Assembly: GCA_017396725.1 (NCBI GenBank)
Contig: JAFQLA010000293.1
Coordinates: 1-16,409, forward strand
Direction: 5' to 3'
Length of the DNA: 16,409 bases
Source: Oscillospiraceae bacterium
Lineage (GTDB): Bacteria > Bacillota_A > Clostridia > Oscillospirales > Oscillospiraceae
Every line of letters begins with the position of its first letter. Position 1 is the stretch's first letter. The notes beneath the pieces are model-generated. The model was given only the letters and a program-made list of their open reading frames with translations. It was not told where the DNA came from and ran no database searches. Below, piece by piece: positions 6,398 to 13,826 of the stretch. A program made the position numbers and the translations under genes.

Positions 6398-7513
6398 ATG
6401 ACTAAGATCGATATTATTTCCGGTTTCCTCGGCGCCGGCAAAACCACGCTCATCAAGAAGCTCCTTTCCGAAGCTTACGCAGGTGAAAAACTGGTTCTTA
6501 TTGAAAATGAATTCGGTGAAATCAGCATCGATGGCGGTTTCCTCAAGGAATCCGGTGTGCAGATCTCCGAAATGTCTTCCGGCTGTATCTGCTGCTCTTT
6601 GGTGGGTGACTTCGGCGAAGCTATGAAGGATGTTTACGCCCAGTTTAAGCCTGACCGCATCATCATTGAGCCCAGCGGCGTCGGCAAGCTCAGCGATGTT
6701 ATCGCCGCCGTGGAAAAGGTTACCGATGAAAATGCCGATATGACCCTCAACAGTTTCATCACCGTAGCAGATGCCACCAAGTGCAAGGTCTATATGAAGA
6801 ACTTTGGTGAGTTCTTTAATAATCAGGTGGAAAACGCAGGCTGTATCATCCTCAGCCGCACCGGCAAGATCAGCGCTGAAAAGCTGGATACTGCCGTTAC
6901 TTTGCTGCGGGAAAAGAATCCCTCCGCTATTATCATTACCACTCCCTGGGAAGAGATCAGCGGCAAGCAGATCCTTGACGCTATGGAAAAAACCTCTCAG
7001 TCCTTTGCTGAAGAGCTGCTCAAAGAAGTGCACCATGCCCATGGCGAAGAGTGTGATGATCCTCATTGTTGCTGCCACCATGATCATGATCACGAACACC
7101 ACCATCACGACCATGACCATGACCATGAGCATCATCATGAGCATGAGCACGAACATCATCACGAACACGGCGAGTGCAGCGATCCCCATTGTTCCTGCCA
7201 CCATGATCATGACCACGGCCATCACCATCATCACCATGCGGATGAAGTCTTCACCAGCTGGGGCGCTGAGTCTCCCAAGGTCTTTGCCGCTGATGAGATC
7301 CGCCGCATTCTCACCGCGCTGGACAGCGGTGAATACGGCATCGTGATCCGCAGTAAGGGCATCATTCCCGCTGAAGGCGGCCGCTGGATCCACTTCGACT
7401 ATGTGCCCGAAGAACACGAAGTTCGTGAGGGCAGCGCCGATGTCACAGGCCGCATCTGCGTTATCGGCTCCCAGCTGAAGGAAAGCGCCCTGAAGGCTCT
7501 CTTTGGCATCTGA
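6398..7513 (+). CDS. COG0523 (CobW/ZNG1-like) G3E GTPase with long His-rich metal-binding tract
   Basis: This 371-aa cytoplasmic P-loop GTPase belongs to the COG0523 metallochaperone group. Motifs: Walker A GFLGAGKTT (9-17), the family signature GCICC (62-66) that binds a transition metal, and EPSGVG (91-96). The base-specificity position usually read as NKxD is SRTGK here (153-157), so guanine recognition may be altered. Residues 212-280 hold 35 histidines with Asp/Glu, Cys and two copies of an SDPHCSC/DDPHCCC-type motif (221-227 and 261-267), followed by the C-terminal CobW_C domain. Metal storage or delivery, probably zinc or nickel, is likely. The start at 6398 has AGGAGG at 6383-6388; upstream GTG/ATG codons at 6335/6338 lack a ribosome site and would add residues not found in the family. 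It shares an operon with a second COG0523 gene. The metal is unknown. Confidence 0.93.
   Translation: MTKIDIISGFLGAGKTTLIKKLLSEAYAGEKLVLIENEFGEISIDGGFLKESGVQISEMSSGCICCSLVGDFGEAMKDVYAQFKPDRIIIEPSGVGKLSDVIAAVEKVTDENADMTLNSFITVADATKCKVYMKNFGEFFNNQVENAGCIILSRTGKISAEKLDTAVTLLREKNPSAIIITTPWEEISGKQILDAMEKTSQSFAEELLKEVHHAHGEECDDPHCCCHHDHDHEHHHHDHDHDHEHHHEHEHEHHHEHGECSDPHCSCHHDHDHGHHHHHHADEVFTSWGAESPKVFAADEIRRILTALDSGEYGIVIRSKGIIPAEGGRWIHFDYVPEEHEVREGSADVTGRICVIGSQLKESALKALFGI
7031..7237 (+). repeat. Low-complexity His/Asp/Glu-coding repeat tract
   Basis: Imperfect repeats of CAT/CAC codons alternating with GAT/GAC/GAA/GAG encode 35 histidines in 69 residues. Two blocks flanked by DPHCxCHHDHDH (around 7061 and 7181) look like an internal duplication. 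Such tracts can change length by slippage, so exact copy number may vary between strains. Confidence 0.9.
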
Positions 7514-7535
7514 TTTTAATACAAAGGATTTTTCT

Positions 7536-8465
7536 ATGGATATTCCTGTTTATATGATCGCCGGTTTTTTGGATTCCGGCAAAACCAATTTCATCAACGG
7601 CATCCTTGCTGACGGCTTTGCCGCAGAAGACCGCACGCTGCTTCTGTGCTGCGAAGAAGGCGAAGAGGAATATGATGCCAAGGCGCTGAAAAATGTGACT
7701 GTCATCACCGTGGAGGATCAGGACGAACTGACCCCCGCTTACCTTAAAAAGCTGGAAAAGCAGTATAAACCCCAGCAGGTCATCATCGAGTCCAACGGCA
7801 TGTGGCTCATGGAAGAAATCTACAATAAGTCTCTCCCCGCCAACTGGATCCTCTACCAGATCATGACGCTGGTGGACAGCCGCACTTTTGAAGTGTATGC
7901 CAAGAACATGGGCCAGCTGATGATGGAAAAGATCATCAATGCCGACATGGTCATCTTCAACCGCTGCAATGAGGAACTGCGCCGTCAGCTCCGCAGCCGC
8001 AACCTGCGCATGGTAAACCGCCGCGCCGACATGTTCATCGAAAATGAGGACGGCTCCACCGAAGAATATGCAGACGATTCCATCGCCCCCTTCGATCTGG
8101 ATGCGGATGTGGTGCGTATTCCCGACGATGATTTCGGCGTTTGGTATGTGGATGTTATGGATCATCCTGAGCGCTATGCCGGCAAGTCCGTTTCTATGAA
8201 GATGCTGATGTGCCATTCCAAAAAGTATAAAGGCGTGCACTGCCCCGGCCGCTTCGCCATGATCTGCTGCGAAAAGGACATCACTTTCCTCGGTGTTGTC
8301 TGCAAGGGCGACACGCTTAAGAATTATGTTAACCGCGAATGGGTGGAGATCCAGGCCAAAGTAGCCGTGGAACATCACGCCGCTTACAAGGGAGACGGTC
8401 CCGTTCTCTATGTGGAATCTATCGCTCCTTGCGAAAAACCCGCAGAAGAAGTAGTTTCTTTCTAA
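7536..8465 (+). CDS. COG0523-type GTPase-like protein with C-terminal YcgQ/DUF1980-like domain
   Basis: This 309-aa protein begins with a P-loop, AGFLDSGKTNFI (9-20), and has the G3E-type fold through about residue 165, including IIESNGMW (83-90) and FNRCNEE (141-147). The COG0523 signature CxCC is missing; instead it has LLCCEEGEEEY (36-46), where C38/C39 and the acidic run could hold metal. The second half (about 200-299), with VMDHPERYAGKSVSMKMLM (207-225), CPGRFAMICCEKDITFLGVVC (from C236), WVEIQAKV and LYVESI, resembles the C-terminal domain of the YcgQ/TIGR03943 (DUF1980) membrane-protein family. It lies 22 bases after the first COG0523 gene. I chose the ATG at 7536 with AAAGGA at 7523-7528; an in-frame TTG at 7503 inside the previous gene would add 11 residues and has no ribosome site. 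Role in metal handling is inferred; the domain match is from memory. Confidence 0.82.
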   Translation: MDIPVYMIAGFLDSGKTNFINGILADGFAAEDRTLLLCCEEGEEEYDAKALKNVTVITVEDQDELTPAYLKKLEKQYKPQQVIIESNGMWLMEEIYNKSLPANWILYQIMTLVDSRTFEVYAKNMGQLMMEKIINADMVIFNRCNEELRRQLRSRNLRMVNRRADMFIENEDGSTEEYADDSIAPFDLDADVVRIPDDDFGVWYVDVMDHPERYAGKSVSMKMLMCHSKKYKGVHCPGRFAMICCEKDITFLGVVCKGDTLKNYVNREWVEIQAKVAVEHHAAYKGDGPVLYVESIAPCEKPAEEVVSF

Positions 8466-8470
8466 AAAAA

Positions 8471-8501
8471 CGCGGTCGGGATCCCGGCCGCGTAAATTTT
8501 T
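8471..8501 (+). terminator. Terminator or attenuator hairpin between the COG0523 pair and the MATE gene
   Basis: CGCGGTCGG / CCGGCCGCG forms a 9-bp stem with one G-U pair and a GATC loop (8471-8492). AAA and five T residues follow at 8497-8501. The gap between hairpin and T-run makes it weaker than a classic terminator. The MATE ribosome-binding site begins four bases later, so partial read-through is likely. Confidence 0.6.
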
Positions 8502-8520
8502 CCGAAGGAGGGGAAATCGC

Positions 8521-9882
8521 TTGAAACAAAAAATCTCACAGTATGAGCTGATGACCGCAACGCCGGTTCCCCGCCTTGTGGTAAAACTCTCTATCCCCAC
8601 GGTCATCAGTATGTTGGTGACCACGATTTACAACATGGTGGACACCGCCTTCGTTGGCCATCTGGGCAACAGCGCCAGCGGCGCGGTAGGCGTGGTATTC
8701 GGCGCCACCGCCATTTTGCAGGCCATTGCTTTTATGTTCGGTCAGGGCGGCGGCAGTCTTATGGCCCGCAGCTTCGGCCACAAAGACAACGATCTGGCCA
8801 GCGCCTATGCCTCTACCGCCTTTTTCCTCGCGCTTTCTCTGACAATTCTCCTCTCGGCTCTGAGCATTATTTTTCTGCCGCAGTTCGTGGTGCTTCTTGG
8901 CAGCACCAGTACCATTCAGCCCTTTGCGGAAGAATACTGCCTATGGATCATGCTGGGCGCGCCGTTTATTGTAGGCAGCCATGTGCTCAATAATCTTCTG
9001 CGCTATGAGGGGAAGGCCACTCTCGCTATGGTCGCCCTCCTTTCGGGCGCGCTTTTGAACATTGCGCTGGACCCCCTCTTTATCCTTGTTTTTGAGATGG
9101 GCGTCGGCGGCGCAGGGCTTGCTACAGCCTTTTCTCAAATGGTGGGTTTTGGCATTTTGGTCTGCATCTTCCGCAGCGGAAGAACCCAGAGCCATCTCTC
9201 CCCCCGTTTTATCATCCGTGATATCCGCAAAATTTTCGATATGATGTTCACCGGCTGTCCCAGTCTCATTCGTCAGGGGCTCAATTCCGGCTGCACCATC
9301 ACCCTTAACAGTCTCCTGCGTGACGGCGGTTTCGGTGATCCCGCCATCTCCGCCATGAGCATTGTTTCCCGCATTGCTTTTTTCATCTTTGCCTCCGGTC
9401 TCGGTATCGGGCAGGGATTCCAGCCCATCAGCAGCTTTAACTACGGTGCCGGCAAATACTCCCGTGTCCGCAAGGCCTTCTTCTGGACACTGGGCATTGC
9501 CACCGGTCTTATTGCCGTGATCTGCACCGTTTGTCTCATTTTCTCCGGCACGCTTATCGGTCTTTTCCGTGATGACCCCAGAGTTATCGAGATCGGCACA
9601 AGAGCGCTGATTTTGCAATGCGCCGCCATGTATTTCCAATCCTTTGGCACGGTGACAGAGATGATGCTGCAATCCACAGGAAAAAAGTGGGGCGCTTCCG
9701 TTCTCTCCACTTTCCGCAGTGGCGGCCTTTTCCTCCTCTTCCTTTTGATCCTCGCTCCCCTTCGCGGCCTTGCCGGCATTCAGGAAGCGCAGCCCCTGGC
9801 TAACTTCTGCGCCACACTGATCGCCATTCCTTTTGCTGTAGTTTTCTTAAGAAAGCTTCCAAAGAAAGATATCAAAGAATAA
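8521..9882 (+). CDS. MATE family multidrug/Na+ (or H+) antiporter
   Basis: This 453-aa inner-membrane protein should have 12 transmembrane helices in two six-helix halves. The N-terminal sequence, with PVPRLVVKLSIPTVISML then IYNMVDTAFVGHLG, is the classic MATE start, and the second half carries the matching GLGIGQGFQPISSFNYGAG segment. MATE proteins export cationic drugs, dyes or metabolites using Na+ or H+ gradients. The TTG start at 8521 is supported by AAGGAGGGG at 8505-8513, seven bases upstream. No separate promoter is evident, so it may be expressed by read-through from the COG0523 operon past the hairpin at 8471. Substrate cannot be predicted; I see no sign of a metal transporter. Confidence 0.93.
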   Translation: MKQKISQYELMTATPVPRLVVKLSIPTVISMLVTTIYNMVDTAFVGHLGNSASGAVGVVFGATAILQAIAFMFGQGGGSLMARSFGHKDNDLASAYASTAFFLALSLTILLSALSIIFLPQFVVLLGSTSTIQPFAEEYCLWIMLGAPFIVGSHVLNNLLRYEGKATLAMVALLSGALLNIALDPLFILVFEMGVGGAGLATAFSQMVGFGILVCIFRSGRTQSHLSPRFIIRDIRKIFDMMFTGCPSLIRQGLNSGCTITLNSLLRDGGFGDPAISAMSIVSRIAFFIFASGLGIGQGFQPISSFNYGAGKYSRVRKAFFWTLGIATGLIAVICTVCLIFSGTLIGLFRDDPRVIEIGTRALILQCAAMYFQSFGTVTEMMLQSTGKKWGASVLSTFRSGGLFLLFLLILAPLRGLAGIQEAQPLANFCATLIAIPFAVVFLRKLPKKDIKE

Positions 9883-9917
9883 AAAAAGAGCGTTGACCTG
9901 CGGTCAACGCTCTTTTT
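9883..9917. terminator. Bidirectional terminator between the MATE gene and the hydrogenase operon
   Basis: A perfect 16-bp stem (arms 9883-9898 and 9902-9917, loop TGC) has a run of A on one side and a run of T on the other. It therefore works for the plus-strand MATE transcript and for the converging minus-strand hydrogenase transcript, whose last gene stops at 9927. Confidence 0.95.
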
Positions 9918-9926
9918 ATGCAGTAT

Positions 9927-11663
9927 TTACTTCTGGTTAGGCATCTTCCACGCTTCATGGTCGGTGTGGAGCAGATGATGCGCCTTTTCACTCAAGGGAG
10001 CTTCCATGTATTCGGCATAGAGTGCCTGTACATCGGGATTCTCATGAGAGAAACGAACAACAGCATTCTTATCCAGATTCCACAACGCATCGCCGCGGTA
10101 TTCGGCCATTTCCTTACCGTCATGGATGGGCTGACCGCCGCCGCCTGCGCAGCCGCCGGGACAAGCCATAACTTCCACGAAATCATAAAGCACGGTGCCC
10201 TTCTTCAGAGCTTCCATCAGCTTGCGGGTATTGGCAAGACCGCTGACAACAGCCACTGCCACATCGCCCACGCCGGGGATGGTGAAGACGGCTTCCTTCC
10301 AGCCATCCATACCGCGAACGGAATGGAATGCGTCAGCATCGGGATTGGAGCCGGTGAGCACAGCGTAAGCGGTACGCAGAGCAGCATCCATAACGCCGCC
10401 GGTAGCACCGAAAATCACAGCAGCGCCGGTGCCGGTACCCAGAGGACTGTCAAATTCAGTCTCTTCCAGGCAGCGGGGATTCACCTGCTCGCCGCGGAAC
10501 ATACGAACCATTTCACGGGTAGTGAGTACCACATCTACATCTCTGTCACCGCAGGCATCCTTCATGGGTTCCAGCGCCGCTTCGCTCTTCTTGGAAACGC
10601 AGGGCATGATAGAAACCACGAAGATTCTGTGAGGATCTACGCCCAGCTTCTTAGCAAAGTAGCTCTTGGCCACAGCGCCGAACATCTGCTGAGGAGACTT
10701 AGCGGTAGAGAGGTTTGCGGTATATTCGGGATACTGACCCTTCAGGAAACGAACCCAGCCGGGGCAGCAGGAAGTGAACATGGGCCACTCATAGCTATCA
10801 CGGTTCTTGAAGCGTTCGATAAACTCGGTGCCTTCTTCCATAATGGTAAGGTCGGCAGCAAAGTTGGTATCAAACACATAATCGAAACCAATCTGCTTGA
10901 GTGCGGATACCATGCGCTGAGCGGTAGCATATTCGGGTTCCAGACCGTAGTATTCGCCCCATGCGGCGCGAACGGCGGGAGCCACCTGCACCACAGTGAT
11001 GGTATCGGGATTTGCCAGCGCGTCGAACACCTTGCCGGTATCGTCGCGCTCCTGCAGCGCGCCAACGGGACAGTGGGTAATGCACTGGCCGCAGAAAGTG
11101 CAGTCGGAGTCAGCGAGGTTCTTGCTCTTGCCGGTGCCGACAGTAGTGCGGGAACCGGTGCCTACCAGATCCCAAATGCCGAGGCTCTGCACCTTTTCGC
11201 AGATCTGTACGCAGCGCATGCAGCGCACGCAGCGGTTTTCGATGCGGACCAGAGGCAGATCAAAGTTATCGAAGTCGGGCTTGAGATCTGCCACATAATG
11301 CTCGCCCAGCAGGTTATAGTCGGTAGTCAGCTTCTGGAGCTTGCAGTTGCCGCTGCGGGTGCACTTGGTGCACTTGGTTTCATGCTGGCTCAGCAGAAGG
11401 CGGAGATTAACGCGGCGGGCTTCACGCACGCGGGGGCTGCTGGTATAAACCACCATACCTTCAGCAACTACATTGTTGCAGGAGGGAATCAGACGCTCAT
11501 AGCCTTCCACTTCCACCATACAGATGCGGCAGGCGCCGATCTCGTTGATTTCCTTAAGATAGCACAGAGTAGGGATCTCGATGTTTACAGAACGGGCAGC
11601 CTCCAGAATGGTAGTACCTTCAGGCACCCGGACCGTTTTCTTATCAATCGTCAAAGTTACCAT
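9927..11663 (-). CDS. hydA: [FeFe] hydrogenase, group A, CpI-like (catalytic subunit)
   Basis: This 578-aa cytoplasmic hydrogenase interconverts protons and H2. Domains in order: a 2Fe-2S domain (C34, C45, C48, C62), a His-Cys3 [4Fe-4S] motif (H94, C98, C101, C107), two [4Fe-4S] ferredoxin clusters (C145/C148/C151 with C198, and C188/C191/C194 with C155), then the H-cluster domain. The H-cluster motifs are TSCCPGW (297-303, with C299 and ligand C300), MPCVSKK (353-359, C355) and VEVMACPGGCAGGGGQP (496-512, C501 and C505). All ligands and the proton-relay cysteine are present. Length and layout closely follow Clostridium pasteurianum CpI. It overlaps the preceding GltD-like gene by 7 bases, and GGGAGG lies upstream of its ATG. 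The partner suggests electrons come from or go to NAD(P)H, perhaps together with ferredoxin. Maturases HydEFG are not in the window. Confidence 0.96.
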   Translation of the reverse strand: MVTLTIDKKTVRVPEGTTILEAARSVNIEIPTLCYLKEINEIGACRICMVEVEGYERLIPSCNNVVAEGMVVYTSSPRVREARRVNLRLLLSQHETKCTKCTRSGNCKLQKLTTDYNLLGEHYVADLKPDFDNFDLPLVRIENRCVRCMRCVQICEKVQSLGIWDLVGTGSRTTVGTGKSKNLADSDCTFCGQCITHCPVGALQERDDTGKVFDALANPDTITVVQVAPAVRAAWGEYYGLEPEYATAQRMVSALKQIGFDYVFDTNFAADLTIMEEGTEFIERFKNRDSYEWPMFTSCCPGWVRFLKGQYPEYTANLSTAKSPQQMFGAVAKSYFAKKLGVDPHRIFVVSIMPCVSKKSEAALEPMKDACGDRDVDVVLTTREMVRMFRGEQVNPRCLEETEFDSPLGTGTGAAVIFGATGGVMDAALRTAYAVLTGSNPDADAFHSVRGMDGWKEAVFTIPGVGDVAVAVVSGLANTRKLMEALKKGTVLYDFVEVMACPGGCAGGGGQPIHDGKEMAEYRGDALWNLDKNAVVRFSHENPDVQALYAEYMEAPLSEKAHHLLHTDHEAWKMPNQK

Positions 11664-13492
11664 TTCTCGACTCTCCCTCCCTTAAAGTTTCCGTAACCGA
11701 AGTGGTCGCAGCGCAGGCAGCGGGATGCTTCAGCGCAGGCACCTTCGGTAGTCATGCCGCATTCGATGCAGTTGAAGTTATTCTTGCGTTCACCTGCTTC
11801 CACTTCCGTGGTGTTGATACGGCCGTGAGGATTTTTATTGTTGAGAACGGGAGTGGGAATTTCCACATCCACAGCGATCTCGTGATTGAAGCCAAGATAT
11901 TCGTCAATATTGGCTGCTGCAACCTTGCCTGCTGCAATAGCGCGGATTACGGTAGCGGGACCGGTCACGCAGTCACCGCCGGCAAATACGTTATCCATAT
12001 TTTCTACCTGGCTGGACTTCAGCGCAACAAAGGTGCCGCGCTTGATGGGAATACCCGCAAGCTCGATGCCGTGGGTCTCAACACCCTGACCGATTGCCAC
12101 AACAATAATATCAGCGGGAATCCGTACCTCAGGCAGATCAGCCTTATTGGGTCTGGGGCGGCCGGCCTTATCCATCTCACCGATGATCTGAGGCTGTACC
12201 CACAGAGCGACTGCATTGCCGTTTTCATCAGCTTCAATGCGAACGGGAGCAGCCAGTTCCATCACTTCTGCGCCTTCTGCGATAGCGCCTTCCACTTCTT
12301 CAGGAAGCGCCGTCATATCAGCGATGCGGCGGCGATAAGTACAGGTGACCTTCTTGGCACCAAGGCGGATAGAGGAGCGGGTAACGTCCATAGCTACATT
12401 GCCGCCGCCGACGACCACCACATTCTTGCCGGAGAAGTCGGGCATATCATCATTACCGATGCGGCGCAGCATTTCAACAGCACTCATTACATTGCCGCTG
12501 TCTTCGCCTTCGATACCGGTCTTCTTATCGGTATGGGCGCCGAGAGCAATGTAGAGGCAGTCATACTGCTTCTGCAGTTCTTCGAAGAAGATGTCCTTGC
12601 CGACAGTAACACCAAGCTTTACCTCGATGCCCACAGAGAGGATGGATTCGATTTCCGCATCCAGCTTTTCACGGGGGAAGCGATAGCTGGGGATGCCGTA
12701 ACGGAGCATGCCGCCCAGCTTCTGCTTTTCCTCAAAAACGGTGACCTTATGGCCCATCAGCGCAAGATAGTACGCGCAGGAAAGGCCGCTGGGGCCGCCG
12801 CCGATAACGGCAACAGTCTTGCCGGTGGGAGCTGCGCACTTGGGATTGGGGACAACGCCAGCGTGGTCTACGGCATAGCGCTTGAGACCGCGGATATTAA
12901 CAGGCGCGTCGATCATGCTTCTGCGGCAGCGGGCTTCGCAGGGATGTTCGCAGATATAAGCGCAGGCAGTGGGGAAGGGATTGTCCTTGCGGATCAGGCG
13001 GACAGCGTCTGCGCATCTACCTTCCTTCACAAGAGCCATATAGCCGGGGATATCTACACCGGCAGGACACAGCGCCACGCAGGGAACAGGGTTGCTGAGG
13101 CCTGCAAGGCAGCGGTGGTTCTTGACATGTTCTTCATAGTCATCACGGAAACCTTCCAGACCGTCCAGCACCAGACGGGCCGCATCACGGCCGATGGCGC
13201 AGTCAGCGGTATTGTAAATGCCGCGGGCAGTCTTTTCGATGTAATCGATGGTTTCCATGGTTCCCTTGCCGTCCAAAATCAGTTCGATCAGCTTAGCCAT
13301 CTGACCAAGGCCGATACGGCAAGGCACGCATTTGCCGCAGGACTGTGCATGACACAGCTGCAGGAAGGTGTGGCTCATGTCGACAGGACACAGGCCGGGA
13401 GGGCTCGCGGCAATACGGCGCTCCACATCACGATACAGATTCTCCACGACAGTTTGCGCGCGGCTGGGCATGTTCATTTCAAGTCTGCTCAA
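11657..13492 (-). CDS. NuoF-type Fe-S / GltD-NfnB-like NAD(P)H:flavin oxidoreductase, hydrogenase partner
   Basis: Counting from the TTG start it has 611 aa. Residues 40-120 resemble the C-terminal [4Fe-4S] domain of NuoF (SCGKCVPCRIG at 51-61, C52/C55/C58 with C98). Next comes a GltD/NfnB-like unit: N-terminal iron-sulfur domain (C138, C142, then C177/C181/C185/C189), an FAD Rossmann motif VIGGGPSGLSCAYYLA (229-244), and an NAD(P)H Rossmann motif VVGGGNVAMDVTRSSIR (360-376) followed by TYRRR, typical of NADPH-preferring relatives. The C-terminus adds five cysteines (C575, C578, C586, C592, C595), probably another cluster. NuoF's FMN/NADH fold is absent. The start is the TTG at 13492, preceded by AAAGGG; the frame stays open upstream to 13612 but that part is AT-rich and unlike the family, and the ATG at 13477 has no ribosome site. 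With hydA it probably forms an NAD(P)H-linked, possibly electron-bifurcating, hydrogenase. Confidence 0.9.
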   Translation of the reverse strand: MSRLEMNMPSRAQTVVENLYRDVERRIAASPPGLCPVDMSHTFLQLCHAQSCGKCVPCRIGLGQMAKLIELILDGKGTMETIDYIEKTARGIYNTADCAIGRDAARLVLDGLEGFRDDYEEHVKNHRCLAGLSNPVPCVALCPAGVDIPGYMALVKEGRCADAVRLIRKDNPFPTACAYICEHPCEARCRRSMIDAPVNIRGLKRYAVDHAGVVPNPKCAAPTGKTVAVIGGGPSGLSCAYYLALMGHKVTVFEEKQKLGGMLRYGIPSYRFPREKLDAEIESILSVGIEVKLGVTVGKDIFFEELQKQYDCLYIALGAHTDKKTGIEGEDSGNVMSAVEMLRRIGNDDMPDFSGKNVVVVGGGNVAMDVTRSSIRLGAKKVTCTYRRRIADMTALPEEVEGAIAEGAEVMELAAPVRIEADENGNAVALWVQPQIIGEMDKAGRPRPNKADLPEVRIPADIIVVAIGQGVETHGIELAGIPIKRGTFVALKSSQVENMDNVFAGGDCVTGPATVIRAIAAGKVAAANIDEYLGFNHEIAVDVEIPTPVLNNKNPHGRINTTEVEAGERKNNFNCIECGMTTEGACAEASRCLRCDHFGYGNFKGGRVEKW

Positions 13493-13604
13493 TTCGTTCA
13501 CCCTTTCATATACCGATCCATTATCAGTATTTTTCTTGTAATAAAAAAAATCTATGACCCATATATGCCATTTTGATGAAAAAAGAATGCCATAAATTGC
13601 AGTA

Positions 13605-13661
13605 GAAGTCAACGGATTTGCAAAAAGTTATTAAATTAACAACTTTTTCTCCGTTGACTCC
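13605..13661. promoter_or_regulatory. Large inverted repeat with Rex-operator-like core
   Basis: Outer arms GTCAACGGA (13608-13616) and TCCGTTGAC (13650-13658) enclose a nearly perfect 13-bp inner palindrome (13622-13634 and 13636-13648, one mismatch). The centre reads GTTA-N6-TAAC (13627-13640) and continues as TTAACAA on the right. This has the spacing of the Rex consensus TTGTTAA-N4-TTAACAA; the left half matches four of seven bases. Rex represses NADH-linked fermentation and hydrogenase genes in many Clostridia. The repeat lies about 115-170 bases upstream of the GltD-like start. An RNA hairpin in the leader is the other reading. Confidence 0.5.
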
Positions 13662-13708
13662 AGTTTTTCTCTATGAAATTAATCCAACTATTTTGATCAA
13701 AAACACGA

Positions 13709-13739
13709 ATTATAATCTGTATTTTCAATTTTTATGCAA
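13709..13739 (-). promoter_or_regulatory. Possible promoter for the hydrogenase operon
   Basis: On the minus strand TTGCAT (13739-13734) and a perfect TATAAT (13714-13709) are separated by 19 bases, slightly long. An alternative is TTGACT-N17-CATTCT (13612-13584), which has a good -35 inside the inverted repeat but a poor -10. Either places the repeat so that a bound repressor could block transcription. Confidence 0.35.
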
Positions 13740-13797
13740 CTATTTTCTGTGAAATCCCTATTAAAATGATATCGTTAATTTTTCGACGCTTTTATAG

Positions 13798-13824
13798 TCA
13801 TACAGTCAATATAGGACTGTATGA
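13798..13824. repeat. 10-bp perfect inverted repeat just past the cdd stop
   Basis: TCATACAGTC (13798-13807) and GACTGTATGA (13815-13824) pair perfectly around a 7-base loop, starting three bases beyond the cdd stop. On the minus strand the hairpin is not followed by a T-run, so it is not a standard intrinsic terminator. It may still protect the 3' end of cdd mRNA or bind a protein. Confidence 0.7.
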
Positions 13825-13826
13825 GA

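Larger units (their letters stand above)
13493..13826. other. AT-rich intergenic region upstream of the hydrogenase operon
   Basis: This gene-free stretch of 334 bases is strikingly AT-rich next to its GC-rich neighbours. It holds a large inverted repeat with a Rex-like core (13605-13661), a candidate hydrogenase promoter (13709-13739), two direct copies of CAACTATTTT (13685-13694 and 13737-13746, 52 bases apart), and a 10-bp inverted repeat just past the cdd stop (13798-13824). I found no small gene with a credible start and ribosome-binding site. Confidence 0.85.

Noticed and set aside
7031..7237. CRISPR or tandem-repeat array
   Set aside because: The repeats are in-frame His/Asp/Glu codons inside the COG0523 gene, with no constant repeat-spacer unit.
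9918..11696. 592-codon plus-strand open frame opposite hydA
   Set aside because: HydA has every cluster ligand in the minus frame; the plus-frame product has repetitive low-information composition and no family match. It is a mirror of GC-rich codons.
11702..13576. 624-codon plus-strand open frame opposite the GltD-like gene
   Set aside because: Same reasoning: the minus-strand gene has Rossmann and Fe-S motifs, while the plus frame has no ribosome-binding site or domain.
13493..13612. N-terminal extension of the GltD-like protein to 13612
   Set aside because: The extra 40 residues are Phe/Tyr/Lys-rich from AT-rich intergenic DNA, and the TTG at 13492 has an AAAGGG site at the proper distance.
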